Below are positions 10,615 to 21,887 of a stretch of 64,000 nt of DNA, one piece after another. The notes under the pieces are model-generated. The model did not search any database. It saw nothing but the letters and a program-made list of their open reading frames with translations, and was not told where the DNA came from. The translations under genes and the position numbers were made by a program. The stretch is from Austropuccinia psidii (taxonomy: Eukaryota > Basidiomycota > Pucciniomycetes > Pucciniales > Sphaerophragmiaceae), in assembly GCA_023105745.1 (NCBI GenBank), contig JALGQZ010000009.1:9646937-9710936 (forward strand), read 5' to 3'. How positions within the stretch are numbered: position 1 is the first letter of the stretch; every line of letters begins with the position of its first letter.

Positions 10615-13600
10615 GTGAAGATCATGTTGTGTTCAATGGTCTTCACAGTTTTCCTTCCAGAGAACAATTGTGCATTCTGAATACTGGTGTCAAAAATTCT
10701 GTTAAATTTTTTGTTTTTTCTTCTCTCTCTGATATGTTTTACAGTATTCTCATTGATTCTGGTGCTACCAACTCATTTATTGCCAAGCAGTTTGTTCACA
10801 AGTATTCTTTGACCATGTCAGAACTCCCGGAGAAGATTCCCCTTATTATTCTTGACTCCTCTGAGTCTCCTTCTTTATTTGTGACTCACCATACTAAATA
10901 TATGGTTGAGCTCCCTTCCTTCCCAAGCTTTGAATGGGACTTTTTAGTCATTGATACTCCCAAGGGAGAAGACCTCATATTGGGCTTTGACTTTCTTAAT
11001 CATTTCAATCCGTTTATTGATTGTAGGCAAGGATTGATCACCTTTAATTCTGATCATAAGGACTATCATGATCCTTCTATTTCTTTTAGTAATGACTTTT
11101 CTTCTGCCAAATAATGTGCAGCTCTGGTTGGTGATTCTAGAACACCATCATTTCCGTCTTCTGTCCATATTCTTTCCCTTAATTCCCATCAGTCATTACT
11201 ATCATCTAGAGATGAAGTCTTCAAAGAGATTCAAGATGTTGGAGAAGATAATTCTGTATCTTCACTTCATCTCTTCTTTGGGAATATGAACCTTCCTCCT
11301 TCATCTTATCATGACTCCCTGGAGGAGTTGTGGGATGAAGAGGAAGAGCCAGAAGAAATAGAAACTGTGATGAAGGTTGTTCCTTCTGTTTATCACCAAT
11401 ACTTGGATGTGTTTTCCAAGGTCAAAGCAGAGAAACTTCCTCCTCACCGCGCCTGTGATCATCACATCGAGCTGGAGGGGTCTCTACCTCCAGTTGGGGT
11501 GATCTACTCTTTATCAAACCAAGAGTCAGATACACTCAGGGCCTACATTTCAGAGAATGTAGAGAAAGGTTTCATCCGGCCAAGCTCCTCTTCTACAGGA
11601 GCACCTGTTCTTTTTGTCAAAAAGAAAGATGGTGGCCTCTGTTTGTGTGTTGATTACCGCAAGCTCAATGCTGTTACTAGGAAGAACAAGTATCCTGTTC
11701 CTCCTATGAATCAGCTTCTCACTGTTTTCAATGGTTCTTCTATCTTCTCCAAGATTGATTTGCGTGGTGCATATAACCTGCTCAGAATCAAGGAAGGTGA
11801 TGAACATTTCACTTGTTTTAGAACCAAATATGGTAGTTATGAGTACTTGGTTATGCCATTTGGGCTTACCAATGCTCCTGCTTCTTTTCAAAATCTCGTC
11901 AATGATATTTTTTATGATCTTCTTGATGTTTATGTTGTGGTTTATTTGGATGACATTATGGTCTTTTCCAAATCTGAGGAAGAACATGTCACTCATGTGT
12001 CCACTGTTCTTTCCAGACTCAGAGCCAATAACCTCTTTGCTAAGGCGTCCAAATGCCTATTCCATGTTTCCAGTGTGGAATATCCTGGTTATGTAGTTTG
12101 GTCTGAATGCCTCAAGATGGACCAAGCAAAAGTCCAGAAAATGCTCAATTGGCCACCTCCAAGAAACCTCAAGGCTCTTCAATCATTCCTTGGCTTTGCC
12201 AATTTTTACCGCCGCTTCATCAAGAATTATTCAAAGAAGATTAGTTCACTCACTAGTTTCCTCAAGAAAGATTCCCGTTTTCCCCTCAATGAGGAAGCTC
12301 TTAGACAGTTTCATCAACTCAAAGAGGCATTCACCACTGCTCCAATCCTTCTCTACCCACCATTGTAGAGACAGATGCATCAGATTATGCCTTGGGTGCT
12401 GTACTGAGTCAGGTCTCTGACTCAGGAAAACATCCCATTGCATTTGATAGCCGCAAGCTTCTCCCAGCTGAGCTTAATTATGAGATTCATGACAAGGAAC
12501 TCCTTGGCATAGTCTGGGCTCTCAAGCGCTGGAGAGCTTTCCTTCTTTCTATTTCTTCCCCTTTTGAAGTTCTCACCGATCATTCATCTCTTCAATATTT
12601 TATGTCTTCCAAGATTCTCACTCGCCGTCAAGCCCGCTGGGCTGAATTTTTATCTGAATTCCATTTCTCAATCACTTACCGCCCTGGCTGCTTGGCCACC
12701 CTTCCAGATGCCTTGTCACGTCGGGACGACATTTCCTCGGAGAGGGGGGAGGATTTCATCAGCAAGAATCCAATGAACTATCAGAAGATAATCAAGCAAG
12801 ATGAAATTCAAGCCTCAAAGTTTTTTGCAGTCAAGGTGGATTCATTTTCAAATTTGATTGATTCAATTCAGAAGGCAGTGTGGCAAGATTCTCAATATAG
12901 AAGTGTCCTTGAAGATTTGGGTAAAGGTAAATCTGTCCAAGATTATTCTCTTGATTCCTCTTCCAAACTTCTCCTTTTCAAAGATCGGGTGGTGGTCCCA
13001 AATGACCCCACAATTCAACTCAATATACTTCAAAAGCGGCATGACTCTCCTCTAGCTGGACACCCTGGCCAAGAGAAGACTCTCAAACTTGTCAAGCGGG
13101 ATTTCCACTGGTCCGGTATGACTCAATTTATTAAGGATTATGTATAATCCTGTCAACAGTGTTCAAGAAACAAAAATATTCATCACAAGAAGTTTGGACT
13201 CCTCAAGCCTCTTCCAATTCCAAGTGGTCCTTGGATTTGTCTTTCAATGGATTTCATGACTCAATTGCCACTGTCCAATTCCTTTGATTCAATTTTAGTC
13301 ATAGTGGACAGATTCTCAAAAATGGCAATTTTTATTCCAACAATAGCTTCAATAACTTCATTAGATTTGGCCCATTTATTCATCAAGAATATTTTCTCAA
13401 AGCATGGCCTTCCTTCAAGCATTGTTAGTGATCGAGGTTCTCTTTTTGTTTCTTCCTTTTGGACCAACCTTTGTCAGCAGCTCAAGATTTCAAGAGACTT
13501 GTCAACTGCTTATCATCCAGAAACTGATGGACAGACAGAGAGGGTAAATCAGATACTAGAACAGTACCTTTGGATGTATGTCAGTTATCATCAAGATGAT

Positions 13601-14314
13601 TGGAACACCTGGCTCCCTCTGGCTGAATTTGCCTACAATAACTCTGACCACTCTTCAACAAAACAATCACCGTTTTTCACTGTTTATGGAAGAGATCCTC
13701 ATTTTGACTCAGTTCACATCACTCAAGACACTCCGGCTGGAAAGTTATCAACAAAAATCCAATCAGTACAGCAAGATGTCAAGAGAGAACTTGAAGTTGC
13801 CATAAACAGGTTTAAGAGGTATGCAGATAAAAGTAGAGCAAGTCCACCTGTTTTCAATCCTGGTGACATGGCATGGCTCTCTTCCAAGAACATCAAATCA
13901 ACCAGACCCACCAAAAAGCTGTCTGAAAGATGGCTGGGTCCTTTTCCAATCTTGAAGAAAGTCAGCACTCATGCCTACCACCTCAAGCTTCCATCTCAAT
14001 GGAAATCCATCCACCCAGTTTTCCATATTTCCCTTTTGGAACCAGTCAAGACGTCAACAATCCCAAATAGGCATCAAGAGCCTCCTCCTCCAATCACCAT
14101 TGAAGAAGAAGAAGAATGGGAAGTCTCTCAAATACTGGACTCAAAGCTCAAGAGAGGAAAATTATGGTATCTGGTGGAATGGAAAGGTTTCAGTCAAGAC
14201 CCAGAAAGATCCACTTGGGAACCAACCGAAAACCTCAAGAATTGTCCTGAACTTGTCAAAGATTTTCATTCATTATATCCTGACAAGCCTGGGCCAAATT
14301 CTTCAAAAGATTGA
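10545..14314 (+). pseudogene. pol: Pol of element A, broken (PR-RT-RNaseH-IN-chromodomain)
   Basis: Pol is in the -1 frame relative to gag. The protease motif 'LIDSGATNSF' is intact (near 10755). TAA at 11112-11114 interrupts the linker before RT. RT (about 11400-12000) keeps 'PFGLTNAPASFQ' and the catalytic 'YLDD' near 11945. Relative to G, 16 bp are missing at about 12350, shifting the frame just before RNase H, whose 'ETDASDYALGAVLSQ' motif resumes near 12366. TAA at 13145-13147 falls inside the integrase zinc-binding region ('DYV', stop, 'SCQQC'). The integrase core then runs 13247-14000 with 'SMDFMTQLP', 'VSDRGSLF' and 'TDGQTERVNQ' supplying the DDE triad. A chromodomain follows at about 14110-14270 ('LWYLVEWKGFSQDPERSTWE'). 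The residues are good but the gene is cut three times. Confidence 0.92.
10603..10614 (+). promoter_or_regulatory. Possible -1 frameshift site between gag and pol (A)
   Basis: The last gag codons read GGA AAA GCC TGA. Pol continues in the -1 frame, open from 10545. The sequence GGAAAAGCCTGAGTG is identical at the gag end of element G. A slip of AAA back by one base gives AAA AGC CTG AGT, entering pol. This is inferred from conserved position and frame; the classical X-XXY-YYZ heptamer is not obvious. Confidence 0.5.
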
Positions 14315-15080
14315 TTCATTATGGTGCTTGGTGGGGAGAGGAATTACCAAAAGTAAGTCCCACTCCTGGTATGCACCTTTAGGGGTATTCTACTCTTTTT
14401 GTTGTAAGCATCACCTTGGCCACTCTGTGAGCACCTTGCAGTTTTGGACACAGATCTTTGGCATGGCTTTCAACTTCATTTCCAATCTTATGGCCATTTT
14501 CACTTGGGACAATGGGCCATTCACTTTTCAATTCATTCCTTCAGCATTTTTGTTTTATTTCTATGGCACTGGCGGGAGTGGTAACTACCAAAAGTAAGTT
14601 CCTCCCCTGGTGTGCACTTCCCTGAGGGGTCTACAATCTTGTCAAAACATCACCTTGGCCACTTTGTGAGAACCTGGCATCAAATTTATCTTTCCAGGTC
14701 CTTGGCCAATTTCAAAATCAGTTATCAACCTCCGTGATGAAGATTGGAACCTCCTCAAGATTCAATTCATTTTTTTTTCTTTTTCCTTTTCTTTTCTTAT
14801 TTTCATTTTCATTCTTTATTTTTATTTTACTTTCATTTTGAATTTTCTTTTATCACGTCAATTATCACGTCAAACAATTTTCATTCATTTCAAAATTAAA
14901 TTCAAATCATGAAGCCAATGTCAAAAGAAGATCAAGCAAGTCCTGCGTCAAATGTCAAATTTTTAATATCAGTTGTCAAATTTTTTATCTTAATCAATCC
15001 TCTTGAATCACTTTCTCAAAATCTTTCCAATATCCTCAACAGGCTTCACCTTGTATTGGTGCTCAGGAGCTCACCATTCC
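14315..15080 (+). other. Noncoding 3' region of element A with internal duplication
   Basis: About 770 nt between pol and the polypurine tract. Two related units of about 110 bp (14321-14436 and 14563-14676) start ATGGTGCTTGG or ATGGCACTGGC, contain GTAAGTYCC and end with CATCACCTTGGCCACT. The same pair occurs after pol in element G. A T-rich tract follows at 14765-14870. No gene is seen; element G has its antisense gene in this position. Confidence 0.7.
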
Positions 15081-15094
15081 AAGGTGGGGGGTAC
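15081..15094 (+). promoter_or_regulatory. Polypurine tract of element A
   Basis: AAGGTGGGGGGTAC immediately precedes the 3' LTR. It is the plus-strand primer in the standard Ty3 mechanism. Confidence 0.85.
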
Positions 15095-18000
15095 TGTCAC
15101 AACCATGGCAATTCACCTCCCTGGATCCCCATATGGCATATGAAGCCACAGTTCTTTTATGGCCAATTGGCCATATCCATCACCAGTGGCCAATATGGCC
15201 ACGTCATTATCTTATGGACCATTTATGGCCATTTGTGTTTTGGGGCCTTCATGGCCCTTCACCTCAACCCAGAACCCATAGCGGCAATTTATGCCCAAAT
15301 GGGTATTTCTGGTCATTTCCCTCAAAACCAAGGGAAATGGCCCAAATGGATGTTTTTGGCCATTTGGGCTCATAATGTGCATTTGCGCACTTTTGCGCAT
15401 TTTGCGCATTTTTGTGCATTTTGCGCGTTTTTGCACATTTGCGCATTTTGCGCATTTTTGCGCACTTTTGCGCATTTTGCGCACTTTGACGCAAAGTGTC
15501 CAAAAGACACTTTCCCGCCTTTTGGGCCAGTTTTCGGCTCAGAACCCAAAAGTGGCCAAAAACCCCATGTAAGGTGTGGATGTGAAACTTTGATTAAAAA
15601 TCAAGTACTTTTCCTGTCCTCAAAATTTGTATAAGGTAAAATTCAGTTAAAAATAGTATGAAATATTATTTTTAAGAGAAAACACGCCAATTTTATTGTT
15701 TATAACTTTATTAGTATAAAGCAATAATATAAAAATTTATTGTTTTACCAACAATAAAGATTTATCCAAAAAATACTCTACAAGAGATATTTTAAGGCTA
15801 CAAAAGAAATTTCTTCAAGAGCAATTTCAATTGGAATTAATTGAGCAAAGAACTGCAAGAAATTAATTAAAGAACAAAGTCTTTAAAAAGAATATTAAAG
15901 AGAAAACACGCCCAAAAGTGACCAGAGTGAATTTGGAAACAAAGTGACAAAGTTTACAGTGATGAAAGATGCTTTAATTCACTTTTGGGGTGGTTCAGGG
16001 GTAAAAATGATTATAAGAGTTACAAACAATGATTATAATGATTTTTTCACGTGGTTAAAAGGATTAAAATGATTTAAAAGTAGTGGTTGGAATCTTTGAT
16101 TGATTGGTTTAACAGCTTTAAACTAATTAATAAAAGGAAAAGATTCTAACATGAAGAGAAAAGTGGGGCAAAGAAGACATTCTTTTATAGCCATCAATTC
16201 TCTTACTCCAAAAGTAAAATTTACTCTTGTCAGTCGTGAAAAACAGTCTGACAACAGAAAAGCCAATTATGGCATCATTGAACCCTAGTTTAGACCAAAA
16301 AGGGCGGGTTTAAGCCATTTTTAGCCATTTTAGACCCTTAAATCAGCCATTACTATAGCAATACCAGGCCTAGAGCCTTCAAAACACGTCAGAATGTGTG
16401 TCAGAGGCGTAGAAACCAGTTAGAACTGTTTTTATTATGATTGTTTTATCTTAAGGGTAGTTTTACCCTCTTGGCAACAGCTAAAACTACCCCAGTTGGT
16501 ATCAAAACCTCATCATCAATTGAGTCCACAGACCCTGTAACTCAATTCCAGGCCAAAAGTGATGAACTTTTGCGTGAATTTTGACATCCCACGCCTGTCA
16601 GCAAGGATTTTTGGGGGTCTAGCTCCCCCTTAGAGCTGGAGTTCCTTTTCCCCCCCAAATTTAATCTTTCCAATTTATTTTTTCTTTAATTCCTCATCAT
16701 GTATTATACTTATAATTTACATATGTAATTCAATTCAATTGTACAGTACAATACAGTAATAATTGACACCTCATATGTAAATCAAAGTTCACTTATGTAA
16801 TACACGCGCACATTTTGACATTTCAATTGAATTCAATTGAAAATACTTCAATTCCTCATAACTTCTAAAATAAACACAACACCTCAATTTTAACACAAAA
16901 ATTGATGGTTAACACCACATGTGGTGTGAATTAAATTAAGGTTTTGAGGATTTTCAACTTTTGTATTGAAAATACTAAAAACTTAATTTAAGCTTATTTA
17001 GAGTTGAGTTACAAGAATTTCACTCAGAGGTGACCCCACCTGATTTTTTATGAGGAATCCAATGGTGAAATAAATTTTATATGTTTATTTATTGGATAAA
17101 TAGTTATAATAAATTTTATTTAACTTTTTTCCAAATTTATTTATTTTTTCACAATTTTGTTAAAGTTTCATTTTTACTTAATTTTTTCAAGTATAAATGT
17201 AATTTTATATTTACAAAATTTAATGTATTTTTTTATTTTTAAATTATAATTAATTTTTTATTTTTAATATAATTTTATATTTATATTTTGATTTTTATTT
17301 TAATAATATAAATAAATTTATTTTATTTATATTAATATGTTGTTTTTTATATTTGTGGTCTTTTGGGTATATGAAATTACCTCTAAGGCTCACACCCCAA
17401 AAGGCCCAGAAACACCTTTCCAAGCTCTGAAGCCATCACATCCATCCTTTTCCCCTCTGCCTTTCCACCTCAAGACCTTTGGACGTAATCTTCTTGCCAA
17501 TCAATCAATATGCCATAAATGATGTTATATATCATTGTGCATCATTTTTCAACAGCAATTCAATGGTGGCAATATCAAATGGTCTTTTCAACATTCCAAC
17601 ATCTCATCACATCATCAAGGCCCCCAATCATTCAGAGGAATCATCAAGGCTCAAGAGCAAGTGTTTCAGCGTCAAAGACCAATGACGCCATCAAGCAGTC
17701 ATTGGTTATTCTCACTCAAAGTATTCCTTCCAAGGGAATACTTTCAATTCATTCTCAAGTGTATTCAAGAGGCAGTGCCAAAAAGAAGTTGTCAAGTGTC
17801 AAAGCTCCACTCAATCCATCTTGGCAACCATATTCATTTCAATACAGTCTGGATCCATCAAGAACTGTATTTCATTTTCAATCATGGGAAATTCATTCAA
17901 CCCAATTCAATTTCAATATTAGCCAGCTGTATCAATTCCCAAAACAATCAATACAGATCAGTTTTCAGCCTGAAGAACTCAAGCTCCCAACTTTTCACAT

Positions 18001-18421
18001 ATACCGGCTACCCTTTCCACCCTGGGGGGTTTTTCCCCAGTTAATTAATATACTTGATTTTATTTTATCCTTATTTTCTTTTCATTTTAGTTAAGCAAAT
18101 ACTGATATTATTAAGTCAGTCATTTAGCACCTTTCCCTTTCTCTTTCTTCGCCTGTCAATGGATATTTGGTGGTCATATCCTTACTAATTCCACCATTCA
18201 TTTTTGGCAGGTTGAAACAGTGATTAAGGACTTACTTGGTTGGCTCTTTGGCCATTTGGCTTCCTTTTCCTCTTTTGCATCTCATCTTGTACCTGCATAT
18301 CTTTTAGAGGAATTCATTCTTATTACTTTTATTCTTTATCCTTTTGGAGTCTTCCAAGTGACTTTCCTGATTGCTGAGTGCCAGGCCACTCTTGTATTTC
18401 TGTCCAAGAGCCCCTGTGACA
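15095..18421 (+). repeat. 3' LTR of element A, interrupted
   Basis: It is homologous to 7047-8503 but split at 15567/17395 by a solo LTR. Without that insertion and one TSD copy it is about 1,495 bp. It is longer than the 5' LTR mainly because the TTTTGCGCA-type array at about 15385-15490 has expanded by some 50 bp. An 18-bp segment present near 8022 is absent. Since the LTRs were identical at insertion, these differences arose afterwards. Confidence 0.92.
15568..17394 (-). mobile_element. Solo LTR of the D family inside A's 3' LTR
   Basis: Read on the minus strand it starts TGTGAGCCTTAGAGG and ends with the D-family 3' end (CACACCTTACA), matching 51962-53801 and 60222-62061 along its length. 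It is flanked by CCCCA on both sides (15563-15567 and 17395-17399). At 1,827 bp it is slightly shorter than the 1,840-bp D LTRs, partly through one fewer TAAAAATGGC unit. It has no internal sequence, so it is the product of LTR-LTR recombination. Confidence 0.95.
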
Positions 18422-18672
18422 GTCTATCATTGCTGCTTTATACTCAAGAAACAAACCTATAAGTAGCTTAAATGTGATTTCCAAAAATTACCTTTTTCAT
18501 AAACATTTTTGATTGTGGTCAATCTTGTAAATACAATAATTTTGGGTGCCATATTTGGAATAAATTTGATAAAAAAAGCAGGTCCAAGCTGAAATACAGA
18601 ATGAAATTTATTTAGAATATGCAAAAATAGTTCTTTTTAAGAAATGAAAAAGAGATAAAAATTAAACTGCAC

Positions 18673-21531
18673 CTATTCTCCCATCTGAAAATCTTCTGGA
18701 GGCTCATACAAAGGTACTCTCATCATTTTTGACAGAACAGGAATTCTATATATATTCATCTGGTCATTTCTCCTTTGCTTCTCTGCCCAAATTTGTGTTT
18801 TATGTAGATGCTGTTCTTCTTCCCTCTCACACATCAAAATTTGAATCTCATTGTCTTGAGACCTTTGCATTCAATCTTGACTCTTCTGAAGAATTAGCAT
18901 TAACAGTGACAAAAAGTTCTTCATGTTTGTATTCATGTCATTCATGAAACTCCAATCTCTGCGTGTGGTTCCTATGCTCATGTTGGAGGATTGTCCTAAT
19001 GGGTGGACCAACAAAATTGCAAAGGTGCTTGGCAATTGGTACTTACCTGAGGACCTTCTTTGTTGGTGGAATTGTTTCCTGAATCTTCATTAAGGTCATC
19101 TGTTGGGTCTCTGTGTAATGTATCTCCACATTCACTAGGAAATAGACTAATTCCTTCACCAATCTCCTCTGTCTGAACTTGTATGTGTTTTTGACCTCTT
19201 TAAGCATAATTACTTTTTTTTGTTTGTGGAAAATCCCCCAAGTCCATTCCAACCTTATTGGCCCCACAATTGTGCACATTTATTGCCTTCAGTAACTCAT
19301 ACACCTGTAAGATTATCTACATTAGTAATATGTCTCCATTATGAGGAGATATGACTTACCTCCAAAGTCATGTGGTGATGCTGGAGTTTCATGTGTAGCC
19401 CAGAACTACCAGTGCACTCACAAGAGTCCTTAGTACTCTACAATTTGTACCACATTAGCACAAACCTTTTTGTAATAACTTCAAATGCTTACCCTGTATA
19501 TAGTGGTTATCACCTTATAATGCCTTTCTAGTGTTTCAAAAGACAGATTCCTCAAAAGTGAGAAATACTTCCTATGATTTTCATGAGTTGTGATAAATCT
19601 TTCCTATTAAATAAAACTGGCCATAGTCCCATCCGCATTGATTAATTGTCAGCTGGAGTCTATGTTGAAGCAGTAATTAGGCTATTTAAAACTAGAACTA
19701 TGACTGTGACACATGGAAATAATTTTAAAATAAGAGTTTTAATATAATATGATAGCTTATAATATAATGACAGGGTTCTACTATTGAAAAATAGTGGTGG
19801 TGAGTGCTATTCAGAACCCTGGGTGCAGTCTTACCAGTTGGATTACTATAATAAGAACTACAATAATTCAAATTATAATTATACCCTGATTATTACCCAA
19901 GAGTAAAGCTGTTTTTAACAGTTTACTACGTAGGATATTCAAGAGCAGGATGAGGAGACAATTCTGCCTGTGAAAAGCCTCCTTTTTATCCTGAAATGGG
20001 GTGGAAAGGGTGCTAGACCTTTCCATGTAGAGGAAGTGAAGATTTTTCACTCTGTGTTACTGGCTTGTGGTTTGCAAACAGCCTGTACAACCTTTATTGG
20101 GCTCAGATGTGGTTTTGAAACCACATCTGGGCAGTTTTCACCAATACAGGGTGAAAAATTTCATCTGGGGACCTCACAGCCTGATTCTGACATGTATGAT
20201 GCGTAGAATGCTGTACAGAAGCTGTATGGGACCCCAGTATTGACTGACATATGAGGTATTGAAGTAAAAACAAACTTCTTTGTCTATTTGACACCTCATA
20301 TTCATGGTTATGGGATATTATCCCATGGTAAGGCTGTATTGGTCAGAATGTGGGATTATGACCTTAAAACAGCTATCACTTTGTCAGTTCTTGAGATATC
20401 AACCTAAAAGCTGAGCCAGTGTGTAGCCCTGTATGTTTTCTACACAATCGTACCTTATTTGATATGGTTATCATTAAATATGGCAAAGTTATGCCATGTA
20501 CAAGATTTTTGTACATATGCATTTTTTAGGAAAAAAGCTGTATTGAGCTTGTTTGCCCCATAATTTCTGCTGTAGTTGAGATATGGGGAAGTGGATGACA
20601 AAATCAGATAGCCCTTATTGTTCTCTTTCCAAAAATACCCCACTTCAAGTATGTCACACTAAAACTGTGGAAGTTAGATGAGAGGTGAATGTTTTGTTCA
20701 CCCTTATTTGGCCTGAAATTGACCATAACTTCAGTAATATTGGTGCTAGCTCAGTTTGGCTGGTACCATTGGATAGCCCTTGCGTAAAGCTTTATTTTGA
20801 GTACCCATTTGATGGGGTTAAGCCTCTCCTTCTAGATTTTAGATGAGAGGTGAAAATTAAGGTTTATGCTTAGCAATAACTTTGAGCAGGAATAACTTTG
20901 TTATTTCTTGTCCTATGGTGATGAGACTTATATTTTCAGAAAGAGGTGAGTTTCCTCTTTTGTTTGATACCTTTTGAGCTGTTTTGGCTCAGCTCCATGT
21001 TTTGGTGGCATCTTGGCTATACCATTGGTTTATGGTATTTTGGCTGTCATGTTTGTGCTCTGGTTTTGGGTCACAGGCTGACATTAATTGCATCAACAAT
21101 TTCCTCTACATCTCCAATAGCTGGCTAGTACTTTCATTGTTCCAAAAAAACTGTGATTTTAAATGGCATTCTTGGTTTTCTTGAGCTAGATGCCTTTTTA
21201 TTTGTTTGAGCCGTTGTGCTTCAGAATCCACTCAATTATTCTCTCTTTGCTGCCTTTTAAGTATCTGTTCATGCTCCAATGTCTGTAAATGCATTCGGGT
21301 TTCTTCTGATTTTCTTCTTTTGCATTTTTGAGTTGAGCCTTGACTGGGAGAATCCTCAAACAGAGGTGGAATTGTATTCAGAACATTTAGAAAGGCATTC
21401 TTCCCTTTGATTTCAATATTGTGGCTTGCTTGAAATAATGTATTGCCTTCCTCTTCTTCCCAATTTGAACCAATTTTTCATTGGAAATATTCATATTCAG
21501 ACAATTGGGAATCAGGTATTACATTGGCCAT
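18673..21531 (-). pseudogene. Second Harbinger gene, coiled-coil protein, interrupted
   Basis: Reading leftward from an ATG near 21531, a frame begins 'MANVIPDSQLSEYEYF' with one in-frame TGA after 17 codons, then a basic 'KCKRRKSEE' and a helical 'LQTLEHEQILKRQQREN' stretch. Solo LTR E1 (19647-21083) splits it. To the left, minus-strand open pieces at 19043-19279 and 18673-18870 are followed or preceded by good splice signals: a donor at about 19042 (AG|GTAAGT) and a short intron around 19300-19360 ending in TACAG. Harbinger elements usually carry a second, Myb/SANT-type DNA-binding gene beside the transposase. By position this should be it, but I cannot identify a Myb domain with confidence. 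Multiple stops make it a pseudogene. Confidence 0.5.
19647..21083 (-). mobile_element. Solo LTR E1 (E family)
   Basis: 1,437 bp, starting TGTCAGCTGGAGTC and ending CACAGGCTGACA, flanked by the perfect duplication TTAAT (19642-19646 and 21084-21088). It matches the LTRs of E2 and E3 throughout and has the orientation of a minus-strand element. It contains a 12-bp inverted repeat with a 2-nt loop at 20104-20129. It splits the minus-strand Harbinger gene. Confidence 0.95.
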
Positions 21532-21664
21532 GATTTTTCATGTTTTTAGTTTTTTTTTAAAAAAAAATTACTCAAAAATATGGAATTAGTTTTGAAATTA
21601 ATTTGAGTTTAATTCAAAATAAAATTGAATTAAAAAGAGATTGATTTTGTTTAAAATGAAATTC

Positions 21665-21710
21665 AAAATAATTTTAAAATTCTCTTCAAAACCAAAACAT
21701 AAACTGGGCC
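21665..21710 (-). repeat. Right terminal inverted repeat of Harbinger
   Basis: Read on the minus strand it starts GGCCCAGTTTATGTTTTGG. It is followed on the plus strand by TTA (21711-21713), which duplicates the TTA at the left end. Confidence 0.85.
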
Positions 21711-21713
21711 TTA

Positions 21714-21887
21714 GACTTTTGATTACAATTGAAATTTATTCAAACTATCATAAATCATGAAGAAATGGTTTAAATTGGATTTGTTTAAAATATCTATAGC
21801 TATCTATAAGCTATAGTGTTTTTTTACTGAAGTTTTAAATGGAAAATATTCAGAAATCATTCTTATCTGATATTTGAAAGATATTTT
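21714..21887. other. Spacer between the Harbinger element and element F
   Basis: 174 bp of AT-rich sequence with nothing recognised. In the pre-insertion genome the right flank of the Harbinger TTA site joined here. Confidence 0.5.

Larger units (their letters stand above)
7047..18421 (+). mobile_element. Ty3/gypsy element A (chromovirus, Tf1/sushi-like)
   Basis: Full-length LTR retrotransposon flanked by the 5-bp duplication GTCTA (7042-7046 and 18422-18426), inserted in the Harbinger element. LTRs are 7047-8503 and 15095-18421, the second containing a solo D-family LTR. The order is leader, gag, protease, reverse transcriptase, RNase H, integrase and chromodomain, then a noncoding 3' region and a polypurine tract. 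Pol has two nonsense codons and one 16-bp deletion, so this copy cannot encode its own polymerase. The closest relative in the window is element G, which has the same gene order and start-of-gag sequence. Confidence 0.95.
4910..21710 (+). mobile_element. PIF/Harbinger DNA transposon, disrupted by nested insertions
   Basis: The ends are inverted repeats: GGCCCGGTTTATGTTT at 4910 and the complement of GGCCCAGTTTATGTTT ending at 21710. Similarity continues for about 45 bp with roughly eight mismatches. Both ends are flanked by TTA (4907-4909 and 21711-21713), the target duplication expected of PIF/Harbinger. Removing element A (7047-18421) and solo LTR E1 (19647-21083), each with one TSD copy, leaves about 4.0 kb. 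Inside are a decayed Harbinger-type transposase on the plus strand near the left end and remnants of a spliced, coiled-coil-rich gene on the minus strand starting near the right end. That convergent two-gene layout fits the superfamily. It is inactive: the transposase has stops and missing pieces. Confidence 0.85.
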
